Assembly (NCBI RefSeq): GCF_001514205.1
Contig: NZ_KQ948780.1
Span: forward strand, 180,462 to 244,461
Reading direction: 5' to 3'
DNA from: Streptomyces griseoruber
GTDB lineage: Bacteria > Actinomycetota > Actinomycetes > Streptomycetales > Streptomycetaceae
Length of the DNA stretch: 64,000 nt
Shown here one piece after another: positions 24,914 through 33,908 of this stretch. Numbering within the stretch: position 1 is the stretch's first letter; each line of letters begins with the position of its first letter. Made by a program: the position numbers and the translations under genes. The notes beneath the pieces were generated by a model. That model was not told the DNA's origin, did not search any database, and saw only the letters and a list, made by a program, of their open reading frames with translations.

Positions 24914-26272
24914 CTAAATCTTCTCGGGCACCGGATTTCCGGCGGCCCCGATCGCCCGCCGCACCGGAACCCGCGCGAGCAGCAGGAACCCTATGACGAA
25001 GAAGGCCACCAGGGAGATGATCGCGTCCCGGTAACTTCCGGTGAACTGGTAGGTGATCCCGAACAGCAGCGGCCCGAGCCAGCTCATCCCGCGGTCGCTC
25101 ATCTCGTACGCGGAGAAGTACTCGGCCTCCTTGCCCGGCGGTACGAGATGGGAGAACAGGGACCGCGACAGCGCCTGGCTGCCGCCGAGCACCAGCCCGA
25201 TCGCCGAGGCCAGCAGGAAGAAGCCCACCGGCGCCCCGGCCGGCAGGAAGTACCCCGCCCCCAGGGTGAGCGTCCAGGCCACCAGCGAGCCGAGGATCGT
25301 CCGCTGCGCGCCGTACGTCCGGGCCAGCCGCCCCATGCCCAGCGCGCCCGCGACGGCCAGCACCTGGACCAGCAGGACGGCGCCGATGAGCGTGGACTGG
25401 CCGAGGCCGAGTTCCTCGGCGCCGTAGACCGACGCCTGGGAGATCACGGTCTGGATGCCGTCGTTGTAGATGAGGTAGGCGAGGAGGAAGGAGAGGGTGA
25501 GGGGGTGGCGGCGCATGTCGCGGATCGTCGCCGCGAGCTGGCGCAGCCCCGGAGCCGTCGCCTCCCGTCCGGCGGCCGGCTCGGTGCGGCCCCGGTCGCG
25601 CAGCCGCCGCAGCGGGATGATCGCGAACCCGCCCCACCACACACCCGCCGAGGCCAGACAGATGCGCACGGCCGTCGACTCCGAGACACCGAAGGAGTCA
25701 TGGGCGAGATAGAGGACCAGGTTCACGACCAGCATCAGCGAACCGGCCGCGTAGCCGAAGGCCCAGCCGCGCGAGGAGACCGCGTCGCGTTCCTCGGGCG
25801 GGGCGATCTGCGGGAGATAGGAGTTGTAGAGCATGGTGCCGACGGACATGGACGCGTTCGCCACGACCAGCAGCACCCCGCCGAGCAGATAGCGGTCGCC
25901 GCCCAGGAAGAACATGCCGGTGGTGGCCGTGGCGCCCACGTAGGCGGTGACCCCCAGCAGCGGCTTCTTGCGCCCCGTGCGGTCGGCGGCGGCACCCACC
26001 AGGGGCATCACCACCACCGCGAGGATCACCGACAGGGACACGGAGTACGCGAAGAACGACCCCGCGCGCACCGGTATGCCCAGCGGATGCACATACCCGT
26101 CCGCATCCGCCGCCTCCTTGGCGACGGACGTCAGATACGGCCCCAGGAACACGGTGAGCACACTCGCCGAGTAGACGGAGCACGCCCAGTCGTAGAAGTA
26201 CCAGCCGCGCTGTTCGCGCCGCCGCCCGGCGGCCTCCTCGGACGCCGCCGTCCGCACGGTGTCGGTGCCCAC
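24914..26272 (-). CDS. MFS transporter, UMF1/Atg22-like family
   Basis: A 452-aa integral membrane protein with about twelve hydrophobic segments. The start RGWYFYDWACSVYSASVLTVF and the loop AAADRTGRKKPLL are characteristic of the Atg22-like (UMF1) group, whose eukaryotic members export amino acids from the vacuole. The bacterial substrate is unknown. The gene stands alone between rbpA and a GDPD gene, with a 54-bp gap to the latter upstream. The ATG start is supported by the family N-terminus. Confidence 0.9.
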   Translation of the reverse strand: MGTDTVRTAASEEAAGRRREQRGWYFYDWACSVYSASVLTVFLGPYLTSVAKEAADADGYVHPLGIPVRAGSFFAYSVSLSVILAVVVMPLVGAAADRTGRKKPLLGVTAYVGATATTGMFFLGGDRYLLGGVLLVVANASMSVGTMLYNSYLPQIAPPEERDAVSSRGWAFGYAAGSLMLVVNLVLYLAHDSFGVSESTAVRICLASAGVWWGGFAIIPLRRLRDRGRTEPAAGREATAPGLRQLAATIRDMRRHPLTLSFLLAYLIYNDGIQTVISQASVYGAEELGLGQSTLIGAVLLVQVLAVAGALGMGRLARTYGAQRTILGSLVAWTLTLGAGYFLPAGAPVGFFLLASAIGLVLGGSQALSRSLFSHLVPPGKEAEYFSAYEMSDRGMSWLGPLLFGITYQFTGSYRDAIISLVAFFVIGFLLLARVPVRRAIGAAGNPVPEKI

Positions 26273-26326
26273 CCGTGCCCTCGCTTCCCGCTGGTGCGAA
26301 GGCGTGCGACGACGGTGTGCGGCGGG

Positions 26327-27094
26327 TCAGACCCAGACGCCCCGGTCCTCCATGACCTTGCGCAACGTGTCGATGTGATCGGTCATGATGCCATCGACTC
26401 CCAGGTCCAGGAGCCGGTGCATGGCATCGGGATCATTGATGGTCCACACGTGCACCTGCAACCCTCGCGCGTGGGCGACGCGGACGAAACGCCGGTCCAC
26501 GACCTGGATGCCCGACTGGGCCTCGGGCACCTGCGCGGCCACCGCCGAGGGCCGCAGCGCCGCGGGCACCCCCCAGGACCGCAGCCGCAGATTGAGCACA
26601 CCCCGGGTGCCGTACGACGTCGCCAGGCGCGGCCCGGCCAGCCGCTGGGCGCGCACGACGCGGGCCTCGGAGAACGAGCCCACGCAGATCCGGTCCCAGG
26701 CGCCGGTGCGCGCGATCAGGTTGAGCAGGGGATGCAGCGCCGGTTCCGCCTTGATGTCCACGTTCCAGCGCACCTCGGGGAAGGTCTCCAGCAGCTCCTC
26801 GAAGAGCGGCACCGGCTCCTTGCCCGCCACGCGCGCGTGCCGTACGTCCGCCCACGGCAGGTCGGCGATCCGGCCGGCGCCGTCGGTGACCCGGTCCAGC
26901 GTCCCGTCGTGGAAGGCGACGAGCTTGCCGTCCCGGGTGGCGTGCACATCGGTCTCGATGTAGCGGTACCCCGTCTCCACCGCGCGCCGGAACTGCGCCA
27001 CGGTGTTCTCCAGACCGTCCGCGGCCCCGCCGCGGTGGGCGAACGCGATGGGCCCCGGATGGTCGAGGTAGGGGTGGCGTATGAGGGTGGTCAC
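26327..27094 (-). CDS. Glycerophosphodiester phosphodiesterase
   Basis: A 255-aa cytoplasmic GDPD that hydrolyses glycerophosphodiesters to glycerol-3-phosphate and an alcohol. The active site is clear: FAHRGGAADGLENT with His20, YIETDVHATRDG with Glu47 and Asp49, and the second histidine at FHDGTLDR (His62). There is no signal peptide. The GTG start (27094) shares four bases with the stop of the upstream YczE gene, so the pair is coupled. The much longer open frame upstream is the shadow of other genes. Confidence 0.93.
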   Translation of the reverse strand: MTTLIRHPYLDHPGPIAFAHRGGAADGLENTVAQFRRAVETGYRYIETDVHATRDGKLVAFHDGTLDRVTDGAGRIADLPWADVRHARVAGKEPVPLFEELLETFPEVRWNVDIKAEPALHPLLNLIARTGAWDRICVGSFSEARVVRAQRLAGPRLATSYGTRGVLNLRLRSWGVPAALRPSAVAAQVPEAQSGIQVVDRRFVRVAHARGLQVHVWTINDPDAMHRLLDLGVDGIMTDHIDTLRKVMEDRGVWV

Positions 27095-27795
27095 CCGCGC
27101 AGTATCGCCCCATGGGGTGTCCCCGTGGCAACGACCGTGCTGCCGTCGGATGCCTTGGGAACGGCGAACGCCCGCAGGAAGAACTGGGCGAGGGGACCGA
27201 TGGACAGCGCGTAGAGCAGGGTGCCGACGCCGATGGTGCCGCCGAGCGTGAAACCGGTCACGACGACGGCCACCTCGATCGCCGTCCGCATCAGCCGGAT
27301 CGAGCGGCCGGTGCGCCGGTGCAGACCGGTCATGAGGCCGTCGCGCGGACCGGGCCCGAAGTCGGCGGCGATGTACAGGCCGGTGGCCACCCCGTTGAGC
27401 AGGACACCGGCCACCAGGAGGGGGACGCGAACGGTCAGGGCGTGCACCTCCGGGACCAGGGCCAGGGTGCCGTCCATCGCGAGGCCGACCACAAAGACAT
27501 TGGAGACGGTGCCCAGGCCGGGGCGCTGGCGCAGCGGTATCCACAGCAGCAGCACCACCGCGCCCACGACGATCGACACGACACCGATGGTCAGACCGGT
27601 GAGCTCGGCCAGGCCCTGGTGCAGGACACCCCACGGCTCCAGGCCGAGGCCCGCCTCGACGAGCAGCGCGGCACTGGCGCCGTAGAGGGCGAGCCCGGCG
27701 TACAGCTGGAGCAGTCGGCGTACGAGAGGTCCCCTGGTGGACCGGGCCGGCGTGGACAAGGGAAGCCCCCTGATGGTGGTAGTGGCCTGACGCAT
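27091..27795 (-). CDS. YczE/YitT-type membrane protein
   Basis: A 234-aa five-helix membrane protein of the YczE group, with the characteristic FGPGPRDGLMTGLHRRTG segment about two-thirds along. Bacterial YczE genes are commonly divergent from a MocR-type regulator (YczR) that controls them, which is exactly the arrangement here (64-bp gap to the regulator at 27860). The transported or sensed compound is unknown. I chose the ATG at 27795; the frame continues upstream into the regulator and is not credible there. Confidence 0.88.
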   Translation of the reverse strand: MRQATTTIRGLPLSTPARSTRGPLVRRLLQLYAGLALYGASAALLVEAGLGLEPWGVLHQGLAELTGLTIGVVSIVVGAVVLLLWIPLRQRPGLGTVSNVFVVGLAMDGTLALVPEVHALTVRVPLLVAGVLLNGVATGLYIAADFGPGPRDGLMTGLHRRTGRSIRLMRTAIEVAVVVTGFTLGGTIGVGTLLYALSIGPLAQFFLRAFAVPKASDGSTVVATGTPHGAILRG

Positions 27796-27823
27796 GACAC
27801 TCTGTGGCTTGGAAGGAATCGTC

Positions 27824-27864
27824 ATCCATGGCCAATTCGGGGAAGGTGGACTGGTATCCATGGC
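27824..27864. promoter_or_regulatory. Direct repeats in the YczE/MocR intergenic region
   Basis: ATCCATGGC occurs at 27824-27832 and again at 27856-27864, exactly 32 bp (about three helical turns) apart. The second copy covers the regulator start codon. TGGA...TCCA around 27847-27860 adds a local inverted repeat. MocR regulators bind paired direct repeats one face apart, so this is the likely operator. Confidence 0.55.
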
Positions 27865-29359
27865 GCAGTGGACCTCCGCGGTGGGGGCCGCCCAGCTCGC
27901 ACGGCTGCTCAAGTCCCAGCAGGACCGCCCGGCCGGCCCCGGCACCCGACGTCCGCCCGCCTACCGGGCGCTCGCCGACGGTATCCGGCTGCTGGTCCTG
28001 GAGGGCAGGGTCCCGGTGGCCGCACGCCTGCCCGCCGAACGCGAACTGGCCCTGTCGTTCGCGGTGAGCCGTACGACGGTCGCCGCCGCCTACGAGGCGT
28101 TGCGCGCGGAGGGCTTCCTGGAGTCCCGGCGCGGGGCCGGCAGCTGGACAGCGGTCCCGGCGGGCAACCCGCTGCCCGCGCGCGGCCTGGAACCCCTGCC
28201 GCCGGAGGCCCTCGGCTCGATGATCGACCTGGGCTGCGCGGCCCTCCCGGCACCCGAGCCCTGGCTCACCCGCGCCGTCCAGGGCGCCCTCGAGGAACTG
28301 CCCCCGTACGCCCACACCCACGGCGACTATCCGGCGGGCCTGCCCGCGCTGCGCTCGATGATCGCCGACCGCTACACCGCGCGCGGGATCCCGACGATGC
28401 CCGAGCAGATCATGGTGACGACCGGAGCGATGGGCGCCATCGACGCCATCTGTCATCTCTTCGGCGGGCGCGGCGAACGCATCGCCGTCGAGTCGCCCTC
28501 CTACGCCAACATCCTCCAGCTCATGCGCGAGGCGGGGGCCCGGCTGGTGCCCGTCGCCATGGCCGAGGGGCTCGCCGGCTGGGACATGGACCGCTGGCGC
28601 CAGGTGCTGCGCGAGGCCGCGCCGCGGATCGCGTACGTCGTCGCCGACTTCCACAACCCGACCGGCGCCCTGGCCGACGAGGACCAGCGGCGGCGGCTGG
28701 TGGAGGCGGCCCGGTCGGCCGGGACCGTGCTGGTCGCCGACGAGACGATGACCGAGCTGTGGCTGGACGAGGGTGTCGAGATGCCCCGGCCCGTGTGCGG
28801 CTTCGACCCCGCCGGGTCGACGGTGATCACGGTCGGTTCGGCGAGCAAGGCCTTCTGGGCGGGGATGCGCATCGGCTGGGTACGGGCGGCGCCGGACGTC
28901 ATCCGCAGCCTGGTCGCGGCCCGCGCCTACGCCGACCTGGGCACCCCCGTGCTGGAGCAGCTCGCGGTGAACTGGCTGTTCGGCACCGGTGGCTGGGAGC
29001 AGGCCGTGGACCTGCGCCGCGCCCAGGCCCGGGAGAACCGGGAGGCGCTGGTCGGGGCGCTCCGGCGGGAGCTGCCCGACTGGGAGTTCGCCGTACCGGA
29101 GGGCGGGCTGACGCTCTGGGTCCGGGCCGGGGGCCTGTCCGGCTCGCGCATCGCCGAGGCGGGCGAACGGGTCGGGGTCCGCGTCCCGTCCGGCCCGCGT
29201 TTCGGGGTCGACGGCGCCTTCGAGGGATTCGTCCGGCTCCCCTTCACGGTGGGCGGCGCGGTGGCCGACGAGGCGGCGGCCCGCCTGGCGGCGGCGGCGA
29301 ACATCGTGCGGAGCGGAGGGACGGCGGGCGGCGAGGCACCGCGCACGTTCGTCGCGTGA
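27860..29359 (+). CDS. MocR-family regulator (GntR domain fused to PLP aminotransferase fold)
   Basis: A 499-aa MocR protein. The N-terminal winged helix (about 35-100; LPAERELALSFAVSRTTVAAAYE) is GntR-type. The rest is a fold-type I aminotransferase domain with the PLP lysine at Lys330 in VGSASKAFW and the Asp-containing block ADFHNPTG (about 263). Such proteins use PLP as effector or cofactor and do not usually transaminate. It is divergent from the YczE gene, so it fits the YczR subgroup. A -35/-10 pair is not clear; the direct repeats overlap the start. Confidence 0.92.
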   Translation: MAQWTSAVGAAQLARLLKSQQDRPAGPGTRRPPAYRALADGIRLLVLEGRVPVAARLPAERELALSFAVSRTTVAAAYEALRAEGFLESRRGAGSWTAVPAGNPLPARGLEPLPPEALGSMIDLGCAALPAPEPWLTRAVQGALEELPPYAHTHGDYPAGLPALRSMIADRYTARGIPTMPEQIMVTTGAMGAIDAICHLFGGRGERIAVESPSYANILQLMREAGARLVPVAMAEGLAGWDMDRWRQVLREAAPRIAYVVADFHNPTGALADEDQRRRLVEAARSAGTVLVADETMTELWLDEGVEMPRPVCGFDPAGSTVITVGSASKAFWAGMRIGWVRAAPDVIRSLVAARAYADLGTPVLEQLAVNWLFGTGGWEQAVDLRRAQARENREALVGALRRELPDWEFAVPEGGLTLWVRAGGLSGSRIAEAGERVGVRVPSGPRFGVDGAFEGFVRLPFTVGGAVADEAAARLAAAANIVRSGGTAGGEAPRTFVA

Positions 29360-29361
29360 CA

Positions 29362-29400
29362 CGACGGGTGGGCGGATCCGGGAGATCCGCCCACCCGTCG
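29362..29400. terminator. Strong terminator after the MocR gene
   Basis: CGACGGGTGGGCGGATC (29362-29378) pairs perfectly with GATCCGCCCACCCGTCG (29384-29400), a 17-bp stem with a 5-nt loop, located between the convergent MocR and FtsK-like genes. Confidence 0.88.
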
Positions 29401-29428
29401 CGGTGGTGAGACCGGGCCGTGGCGGGCG

Positions 29429-30997
29429 CTACTCCGCGACCGCCGCCTCGACCGGCACCGGAAGCGCGTCGGCCGCCGCGTCCGCCGGAGTGCTCCGCGG
29501 CGGCAGCAACTCCAGCACCGCCTGCCGCTGCACCTCACTCGTCGCGTCGTCGTACGGATCCGGAGTGGCCGGCACCTGAAGCCGATGCACCGGCCCCGCC
29601 CCCAGCCGCGCATACCCCCGCCCCGGCGGAACCTGCTCCACGGGCGTGGTGTGCGGAGGAGCCCCGAGGACCGCGGCCAGCCGCCCCGCCGAGGCGGGCC
29701 CGAGCACGACACGCGCGCGCGTGTGCTGCCGTACGGCATCGCTGAGCAGGTCGAGGCTGTCGAACTGTTCGGCCACGACCACGGTGACCGAGGCCGCGCG
29801 GCCGTGCCGCAGTGGAACCTGGAGCAGGGACTGCGGGTCCTCGCGGCCGTCCGCCGCCGCGAGCGGGACGAAGGCGGTGGGCCGGTCGAGGAGGATCCAC
29901 AGCGGGCGCCTGGTGTCCTCCGGCGGGGTCTGCCCCGCCTGGCGGGCCTGGTTGGCCGCGATCAGACGGCGCTCGGTCTCCTGGGCCGCCCATTCCAGTC
30001 CGGTCAGCGCCCCCGCGAGCCCCACCTCGACGCCCAGGACGCCGTCCCGGCCGGTGAGGCAGGCGTACTCGCCGGTTCCGCCGCCCTCGACGATCAGGAC
30101 GTCGCCGTACTGGAGGGCCTGGAGCGCGAGGGAGCGCAGCAGGGTGGAGGTGCCGCTGCCGGGCTGGCCCACCACCAGCAGGTGCGGCTCGGTGGAGCGG
30201 GCGCCGGTGCGCCAGACCACCGGCGGGACGTCGCGCTGTTCCGCGCCGTAGGTGAGGGGGAGCGTGCGCTGGACGCGGATGGGGTCGGTGAAGCCGAGGA
30301 CGGCCTCGCCGGGCGCGGTCACGAACCGCTGGGCGGCGATGTCGGTGGGGAGCGGGTCGAGGACACCGACCGTGAGTTCGTTGCCCTCCTCGTCCCAGGT
30401 GAAGAGGTACTCGCGGCCGCGGCCCGACTTCGCGGTGAGCAGCAGCTCGACCCGCGCGCGGGGCTCGGCCTCGCCGTCCGGGAAGTAGGCCGGGTAGCGG
30501 ATCACGAGCTGGGTGATGCGGCCGGAGCCGTCGAACTCGTACGCCGGGAAGGCCTTCTCCCACTCGCCGCCGTGGGCATAGAGGGGAGAAGGGTCCTCGG
30601 CCGTCGAGAAGTACGGGACCAGGGCCTCGTACAGCGACTGGAGCCGCTGGGTCTGCGACTCGTCGGGGCCTTCGGGATCCGGTGGGGTGCGGTCCCGGCC
30701 CTGCCAGGCCGCCGCCGCCATCAGGGTGATGACGGCGAGCAGCGGGCCGTACGGCACGAGCACCACGACCAGGATCACCGAGGCCGCCAGGAACAGCAGC
30801 GGGCCGCGCTTGTCCTTGGGGGTCTCGGCCCATCTGCGCCGCCCGGCCGAGGCCAGCCGGCGCAGACCGCGCGTGATCGTGATCAGTGGTTGGAGGACGT
30901 CGGTGGCGCTGTCGGCCGCCGTCCGGGCCAGCTCCCGGCTCCGGGCGATCTGCGCGCTGCCTGTGCTCAGGATGCGGGGGAGGGGGCGCCGGGCCAC
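29429..30997 (-). CDS. FtsK/TraB-like membrane protein with defective Walker A
   Basis: A 522-aa protein with two adjacent membrane segments (about 65-82 and 84-98), a beta-rich middle (about 115-255) and a RecA-like ATPase domain resembling FtsK/SpoIIIE and Streptomyces Tra proteins (about 265-470). The P-loop is GQPGSGTSTLL at 277-287: the invariant lysine is replaced by threonine, so ATP hydrolysis is doubtful. A following VLIVEGGG segment is in the expected order but is not a normal Walker B. A 64-aa membrane protein gene lies 52 bp upstream on the same strand. This resembles a conjugation-type pair, but no integrase or att site is present. Confidence 0.75.
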   Translation of the reverse strand: MARRPLPRILSTGSAQIARSRELARTAADSATDVLQPLITITRGLRRLASAGRRRWAETPKDKRGPLLFLAASVILVVVLVPYGPLLAVITLMAAAAWQGRDRTPPDPEGPDESQTQRLQSLYEALVPYFSTAEDPSPLYAHGGEWEKAFPAYEFDGSGRITQLVIRYPAYFPDGEAEPRARVELLLTAKSGRGREYLFTWDEEGNELTVGVLDPLPTDIAAQRFVTAPGEAVLGFTDPIRVQRTLPLTYGAEQRDVPPVVWRTGARSTEPHLLVVGQPGSGTSTLLRSLALQALQYGDVLIVEGGGTGEYACLTGRDGVLGVEVGLAGALTGLEWAAQETERRLIAANQARQAGQTPPEDTRRPLWILLDRPTAFVPLAAADGREDPQSLLQVPLRHGRAASVTVVVAEQFDSLDLLSDAVRQHTRARVVLGPASAGRLAAVLGAPPHTTPVEQVPPGRGYARLGAGPVHRLQVPATPDPYDDATSEVQRQAVLELLPPRSTPADAAADALPVPVEAAVAE

Positions 30998-31049
30998 TGC
31001 TGTCTCCTGATCGTGCGTACGGAAGGAACGGTCGGCGGGACGGGCGGCG

Positions 31050-31244
31050 TCAGAACTTGATGCCGCCGAGCAGGCCGGCCAGGCTCTCGCCGCCCGCCTT
31101 GATGCTCGGGGCGATGGCCGTGCTCGCCAGGTAGAAGCCGAACAGGGCCGAGACGCAGGCGTGCGACGCCTTCAGTCCGTCCTTGCGGAAGAAGAGGAAG
31201 ACGATGATGCCGAGCAGGACGACGCCTGACATGGACAGGATCAT
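31050..31244 (-). CDS. Small two-helix membrane protein (64 aa)
   Basis: The 64-aa product has two hydrophobic segments (about 2-18 and 30-48) separated by a short basic loop, and a glycine-rich tail. It starts at ATG 31244 with GGAGATCCCC upstream. It is the first gene of a two-gene unit with the FtsK-like gene, in the manner of Spd/Tra spread proteins of Streptomyces plasmids, but the similarity is only in size and topology. No family is recognised. Confidence 0.7.
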   Translation of the reverse strand: MILSMSGVVLLGIIVFLFFRKDGLKASHACVSALFGFYLASTAIAPSIKAGGESLAGLLGGIKF

Positions 31245-31520
31245 TGGGGATCTCCTGGTTCGCGTGGGGACAGTCACCATGAGTACTTCCAGGATCACAG
31301 GATGTATCCATACGATAAAAGGTGCAACTGGATGATTTTCCGTGCATTTCCCCCTGATGGCGGAACATCTGCTGGGCTGCCTGAGCAGGAGAATTACGGC
31401 GAACGGGTCGCTCCGTGATCTTTGCCTCGGACAGGACCACCCATGTACGGCACGAGCCAGTACGCTGGCGATTCACCTGAACGGTTGAGTCGAGCTGTGA
31501 GCGAGAGGCGGTCCAGGCCG

Positions 31521-31928
31521 ATGAGTGAAGCCCCCGACCCCGAGGTCGTGGAGCTGGCGACCAAGATCTTCGATCTGGCCCGGCAGGGGCGGACCGAGGA
31601 GCTCGTGGCGTATGTGGACGCGGGCGTTCCGGCGAACCTCACCAATGACCGCGGCGACGGTCTGGTGATGCTCGCCGCCTACCACGGCCACGCCGACGCG
31701 GTACGGGCCCTGCTGGCCCGTGGCGCCGAGGCGGACCGGATCAACGACCGGGGGCAGACCCCGCTCGCGGGGGCCGCCTTCAAGGGCGAGGCAGACGTGA
31801 TCAAGGTCCTTCTGGAGGCGGGCGCCGACCCGTCCGCGGGCACCCCCTCGGCCGTCGACACGGCCCGGATGTTCGCCAGGGCCGAGCTCCTGGAGCTGTT
31901 CGCGGCTCAGGGGGCCGACGGCTCCTAG
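31521..31928 (+). CDS. Ankyrin-repeat protein
   Basis: A 135-aa protein made of about three ankyrin repeats: NDRGDGLVMLAAYHGHADAV, NDRGQTPLAGAAFKGEADVI and the final AGTPSAVDTARMFARAELLEL, so nearly the whole chain is scaffold. It is probably a protein-binding adaptor. The partner is unknown. The ATG at 31521 was chosen because homologous ankyrin proteins start close to the first repeat; upstream codons to 31422 lack such character. It is divergent from the small membrane protein gene across a 276-bp region. Confidence 0.88.
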   Translation: MSEAPDPEVVELATKIFDLARQGRTEELVAYVDAGVPANLTNDRGDGLVMLAAYHGHADAVRALLARGAEADRINDRGQTPLAGAAFKGEADVIKVLLEAGADPSAGTPSAVDTARMFARAELLELFAAQGADGS

Positions 31929-32259
31929 CCGTCGCACCGACGGCTTGCGATCAGGTGATACGAAGTTCCTGAGCAGGTAAATCGACGACCACGGGGGAGG
32001 CGGTACAAGGCCGCCGGAAATATCGGTCGCGGCAGGCAGAAGCGCCGGGTCATCATGACGACGTGATTCACGGACGCGAGGGCTGGGCAGGTGTTGCCGC
32101 ACCGCGCGGGCCGTGATGCGGTCCGCATGGGCCACCGACGAGAGGCAGAGGAAGATGGTCTACAGCAAGCAGGAAACGGCGGGCGCCCCGACGTGTTGTC
32201 ACGCGGCCAGGTAGTGCACGTCCCCGGTTGCGTCGACGCTTGATGTGAGGCTGTTTCCC
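31929..32259 (+). other. Intergenic region upstream of the HEAT-like gene
   Basis: A 331-bp stretch with no coding evidence. It has comparatively A-rich patches (AAATATCGG near 32017) and no strong hairpin or recognisable promoter pair. I see nothing else in it. Confidence 0.5.
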
Positions 32260-33681
32260 ATGTTCGATCCGGTCATAGCGCCCAGCGGTACCCTGCTCGG
32301 CCTCCTCCAGAGAGGCCGAGGCGACGGTACGCTGCACGCGCTCACCGCCCCGCGCGCCGAAGCGCTCGCGGCACTCAACCACTGTGTGTTGCGCGATCCC
32401 CGCCACGACTGGCAGGTGGAGAACCGCTCCCTCTACTACGCCCGTCTCTATCTCGACCTCAGCGGCGAGCTGGACGAGATCGAGGCGCATCTCTTCGACG
32501 TCGAGGACGCCTTCGACACCGAGGAGTCACGCACGGGCCTCGCCCTGGCCGTCCTGGGCCACCTGGCCTCCTACGGCCGGCGGGACGCCCTGGAACTGCT
32601 GCGCAGGTACGCCGCCACGGGTGCCAACTGGGCCTGGGCCCTGGACGAGCTCGCCCTGCGCGACGACGACGCCGGGCTGCGCGCCCTCGCCGCACCGGTG
32701 CTCGCGCGGTTCGCCACCGACGCCGAGGGCGAGGCCGAACTGGCCGTCGCCGTACGGGACGCCTTCGAGCCACGGCCCTGGCGCCTGTGGGCCGAGGATC
32801 CCCGCGAATACGTCTCCACACGCGTGCGTACCGCCCAGGAGGCCGGCTGTTTCGACCGCTGGCAACGCCAGATGAGTCCCAGCGGACCGCGCCCCGGCTG
32901 GAGCGTGCGGGCCGTGTTCGAATGGGCGCAGCAGGGCCTGGAGCGCGGTGCTGCCCTCCACGTCCCCGCCGCCCGCTGCCTGACCGCCGTGGCCGGCCCC
33001 GAGGACCGCCCGGAGATCGTGCAGGCCGCCAAGGACGGCACCGACGGAGCCCGCTGCACCGCCCTGCGCTACCTCGCCGACTGCAACGACCCCGACGCCC
33101 TGACCCTCGTCGAGCAGGCCGTGATCACCGGCTCCACCGCCGTCGTGGACGCCGCCGTCGACGCCTTCGAACGCATGCGCAGCATCGCCGCCGTCGAACG
33201 GGCCCGCGGCTGGGCCCACCGGCCCGACGCCCTCGGCGCCGCCGCCGGACGCATGCTCGCCTGCCGCGGCGGCACCAAGGACAGCGACCTCGTCCTCGGC
33301 GCCCTGCGCGAGGCCGTACGCGGCGAAGGCTGCGACGCGCCGACCCTGTGGACCCTCGTCGACGGCACCGGACGACTCGGCATCGTCTGCGCGGCCCCCG
33401 TGCTGCGCCACATCTACCGCGAGACGGCCTCCTCCCATCTGCGCGGGCGGTGCGCCCGCGCCCTCGCCGCCACCGACCCCTCCTTCGCCACCGGCTTCGC
33501 CGTCGAATGCCTGTGGGACTGCGAGGAGGCCACCCGCGAGATCGCCGCCCGGCACGCCGAGACCGGCGACGCCCGGGTCGTCGAACGCCTCCGGCGGCTC
33601 GCCGCCGACCCCGCCGAGGAGGCCGAGGTCCAGACGGCCGTACGCAGCCGCATCGGACCGGACGCGGCGTCCGCGATGTAG
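32260..33681 (+). CDS. HEAT/PBS-lyase-repeat-like protein
   Basis: A 473-aa soluble, alpha-helical protein. From about residue 80 to the end it consists of helix pairs with periodic Leu/Ala and Asp patterns (for example GRRDALELLRRYAATGANWAWALDEL, in fragments), typical of HEAT or PBS-lyase-type repeats. Several such proteins act as scaffolds. Motif-level function is unknown. The start ATG 32260 is preceded by GAGG at 8 bp; a GTG 15 bp upstream is in frame but less likely. Confidence 0.78.
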   Translation: MFDPVIAPSGTLLGLLQRGRGDGTLHALTAPRAEALAALNHCVLRDPRHDWQVENRSLYYARLYLDLSGELDEIEAHLFDVEDAFDTEESRTGLALAVLGHLASYGRRDALELLRRYAATGANWAWALDELALRDDDAGLRALAAPVLARFATDAEGEAELAVAVRDAFEPRPWRLWAEDPREYVSTRVRTAQEAGCFDRWQRQMSPSGPRPGWSVRAVFEWAQQGLERGAALHVPAARCLTAVAGPEDRPEIVQAAKDGTDGARCTALRYLADCNDPDALTLVEQAVITGSTAVVDAAVDAFERMRSIAAVERARGWAHRPDALGAAAGRMLACRGGTKDSDLVLGALREAVRGEGCDAPTLWTLVDGTGRLGIVCAAPVLRHIYRETASSHLRGRCARALAATDPSFATGFAVECLWDCEEATREIAARHAETGDARVVERLRRLAADPAEEAEVQTAVRSRIGPDAASAM

Positions 33682-33908
33682 ACCCACGCCCGGCCCGGCG
33701 CCGCCGGAGCGGCCGATGTCCGCCCGCCCGGTGAACACCGGATGACCCGCGGGTCAGGCGGGCATGGACACGGCCTGACCTGCTCGGGCACCGGCGGCGC
33801 GGGCCGTTCGGGGGGCGCCGGCGCACGCAGCGCAACGCTCATGGGACGTTTGTCGTCAGGAAAGATCCACGTTGACGCGGCCACGTCCAAGGCGGCGACA
33901 ACACCGGT

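Noticed and set aside
27860..29362. Minus-strand frame joined to the GDPD gene (to 1011 aa)
   Set aside because: The part above the GDPD start at 27094 is the complement of YczE and MocR coding DNA. The GTG start overlapping the YczE stop is the real one.
29429..31244. Integrated conjugative element
   Set aside because: There is no integrase, excisionase, replication gene, att repeat or tRNA next to the FtsK-like gene, and its P-loop is defective.
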